Below, in pieces: positions 5,453 through 6,776 of a stretch of 6,776 nucleotides of DNA. Position 1 is the stretch's first letter; each line of letters opens with the position of its first letter. The stretch lies in NCBI GenBank assembly GCA_900556195.1, contig USOJ01000055.1, forward strand, positions 1-6,776. The letters run 5' to 3'. The notes below the pieces were generated by a model. That model was not told where the DNA came from. It saw only the letters and a list, made by a program, of their open reading frames with translations, and did not search any database. A program made the translations under genes and the position numbers. This DNA is from an uncultured Eubacteriales bacterium (GTDB lineage: Bacteria > Bacillota > Clostridia > Christensenellales > Borkfalkiaceae).

Positions 5453-6748
5453 ATGCTCGATCTGAAACTTATAACCGAAAATCCCGAACTCGTAAAGGCA
5501 AGACTCGCTAAAAAAGGTTGCGTTGCAGACTTTACCGAGGTTCTTAAACTCGACGCCGAAAGAAAGGAATTGATGGCTAAAATAGAAGCCCTCAAAGCGG
5601 AGAGAAACAAAGTTTCGGCTGAAATACCCAAACTTAAAAAAGAAGGCAAGCCCGTAGAAGAAATTTTCGCGCGTATGCGTAAAATCGGCGAAGAAATCGC
5701 CGAGGGCGACGCTAAAATAGACGATTTGCAAAAACGCGTTACCGACTACGTCGCTTCGCTGCCGAATATGCCCGACGACGACCTTCTCCCCGGCGAAAAG
5801 GAAAACAATAAGGTTATAAAAGTGTTCGGCGAAAAACCCGAATTTGCGTTTAAGGCTAAAAACCACGTGGACCTTTGCACTTCGCTCGGAATAATCGACT
5901 ACGAAAGGGGCGTTAAACTTTCGGGCAACGGCTATTGGCTCTATCGCGGCGACGGCGCAAGGCTCGAATGGGCGCTTCTCAACTACTTCGTCGCGACTCA
6001 CCTCAAAGACGGTTACGAAATGATTCTGCCGCCGCACATGCTCGGATATAATTGCGGTTTCGGCGCGGGGCAGTTCCCGAAATTCGCCGACGAAGTTTAT
6101 TGGGTAGACAGCGAAGACGGTAACAAAAAACGCGCGAAGTTTATGCTTCCGACGGCTGAAACCGCGCTCGTCAATATGTACGCGGGCGAAATACTCGACG
6201 AAAGCAAACTTCCCATGAAATTTTTCGCTTACACTCCTTGCTATCGTAAAGAAGCGGGAACGTACAGGGCGGAAGAACGCGGAATGGTAAGAGGACACCA
6301 GTTCAATAAAGTAGAAATGGTTCAATACGCTCACCCGGATAAGTCGAAAGAAGCGTTCGAAGAACTCGTGAACAAGGCGTGCGCTTTAATGGAAGGACTG
6401 GGGCTTCACTTCAGACTTTCCAAACTTGCGGCGGGCGACTGCTCGGCTTCCATGGCTAGAACTTACGACATCGAAGTATGGATTCCGTCGATGGGCATAT
6501 ATAAAGAAGTTTCGTCCGTTTCCAACGCCAACGACTATCAGGCGAGAAGAAACAACACGAGATTCAAAGACGCGCAGACGGGCAAGACGAGATTCGTTCA
6601 TACTCTTAACGGTTCGGGGCTTGCGACGTCGAGAGTGTTCCCCGCGCTGATAGAGCAATATCAGAACGAAGACGGTTCGGTTACCATACCCGAAGTTTTA
6701 AGACCGTTTATGGGCGGACAGGAAAGAATAGAAAAGGGCAAACTTTAA
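5453..6748 (+). CDS. serS: Seryl-tRNA synthetase
   Basis: A 431-residue class II aminoacyl-tRNA synthetase, complete and of usual length, which charges tRNA-Ser (and tRNA-Sec where present) with serine. Residues about 27-103 form the N-terminal antiparallel coiled coil that grips the long variable arm of tRNA-Ser. The catalytic domain shows the serine-binding TAET (234-237), motif 2 from CYRKEAG through RGMVRGHQFNKVEM (263-289), and motif 3 HTLNGSGLATSR (383-394) with QNEDGSVTIPEVLRPFMGG (404-422). Several positions differ from the commonest bacterial form: FGAGQFPKF where GTGQLPKF is usual, SVSNANDYQARRNNTR instead of SCSN-x-x-DFQARR, and GLATSR instead of GLAVGR. The catalytic arginines and TAE are kept, so it should be active. 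Only 28 bases follow the stop codon, with nothing recognisable. It is transcribed divergently from cysE-cysS. Confidence 0.97.
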   Translation: MLDLKLITENPELVKARLAKKGCVADFTEVLKLDAERKELMAKIEALKAERNKVSAEIPKLKKEGKPVEEIFARMRKIGEEIAEGDAKIDDLQKRVTDYVASLPNMPDDDLLPGEKENNKVIKVFGEKPEFAFKAKNHVDLCTSLGIIDYERGVKLSGNGYWLYRGDGARLEWALLNYFVATHLKDGYEMILPPHMLGYNCGFGAGQFPKFADEVYWVDSEDGNKKRAKFMLPTAETALVNMYAGEILDESKLPMKFFAYTPCYRKEAGTYRAEERGMVRGHQFNKVEMVQYAHPDKSKEAFEELVNKACALMEGLGLHFRLSKLAAGDCSASMARTYDIEVWIPSMGIYKEVSSVSNANDYQARRNNTRFKDAQTGKTRFVHTLNGSGLATSRVFPALIEQYQNEDGSVTIPEVLRPFMGGQERIEKGKL

Positions 6749-6776
6749 TAATAACGTACGGCTCGCGGCGTAACGC

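Noticed and set aside
5396..6334. A 312-codon open frame on the minus strand
   Set aside because: It lies almost wholly inside serS on the opposite strand, is rich in Phe, Val and Arg as antisense frames are here, and has no recognisable domain. serS itself is unmistakable.

Overview
The window looks like chromosomal DNA from an uncultured member of the Clostridia (Bacillota). The evidence is AGGAGG-type ribosome binding sites, sigma-A-type promoters, intrinsic terminators ending in U runs, a tRNA-responsive T-box leader, an EpsC-type serine acetyltransferase and a short Clostridia-style lipoprotein signal. The genus cannot be fixed from this sequence; a Christensenellales-type lineage is only a guess.

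Layout from left to right. (1) 3-494, plus strand: the 3' end of rpoC (RNA polymerase beta' subunit), followed by a strong hairpin terminator at 584-624. (2) 495-895: no protein gene, but a rod-like self-complementary segment at 660-822 that resembles a 6S RNA on the minus strand. (3) 896-2365, minus strand: a 489-residue secreted lipoprotein of unknown function. (4) 2366-2824: no protein gene. It holds a near-consensus sigma-A promoter (2682-2710) that drives about 170 nt of structured RNA ending in an intrinsic terminator (2503-2537), upstream of the lipoprotein gene. This could be a small RNA gene or a riboswitch-like leader. (5) 5351 down to 2825, minus strand: a cysteine regulatory unit made of promoter, Cys-type T-box leader, epsC/cysE-type serine O-acetyltransferase and cysS. 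A REP-like dispersed repeat sits between the two genes. (6) 5381-6748, plus strand: a divergent promoter and serS (seryl-tRNA synthetase).

How the genes work together: uncharged tRNA-Cys should bind the T-box (specifier UGC, acceptor-pairing bulge UGGA) and let transcription pass the attenuator. This raises both cysteine synthesis (serine acetyltransferase makes O-acetylserine) and cysteine use (cysteinyl-tRNA synthetase). serS is transcribed away from this unit on its own promoter. It uses the same amino acid, serine, that the acetyltransferase draws on.

The best candidates for undescribed biology are the two unassigned structured RNA regions (660-822 and 2503-2675) and the orphan lipoprotein between them. 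The T-box is a known class, but its T-box sequence departs from consensus while keeping its pairing.
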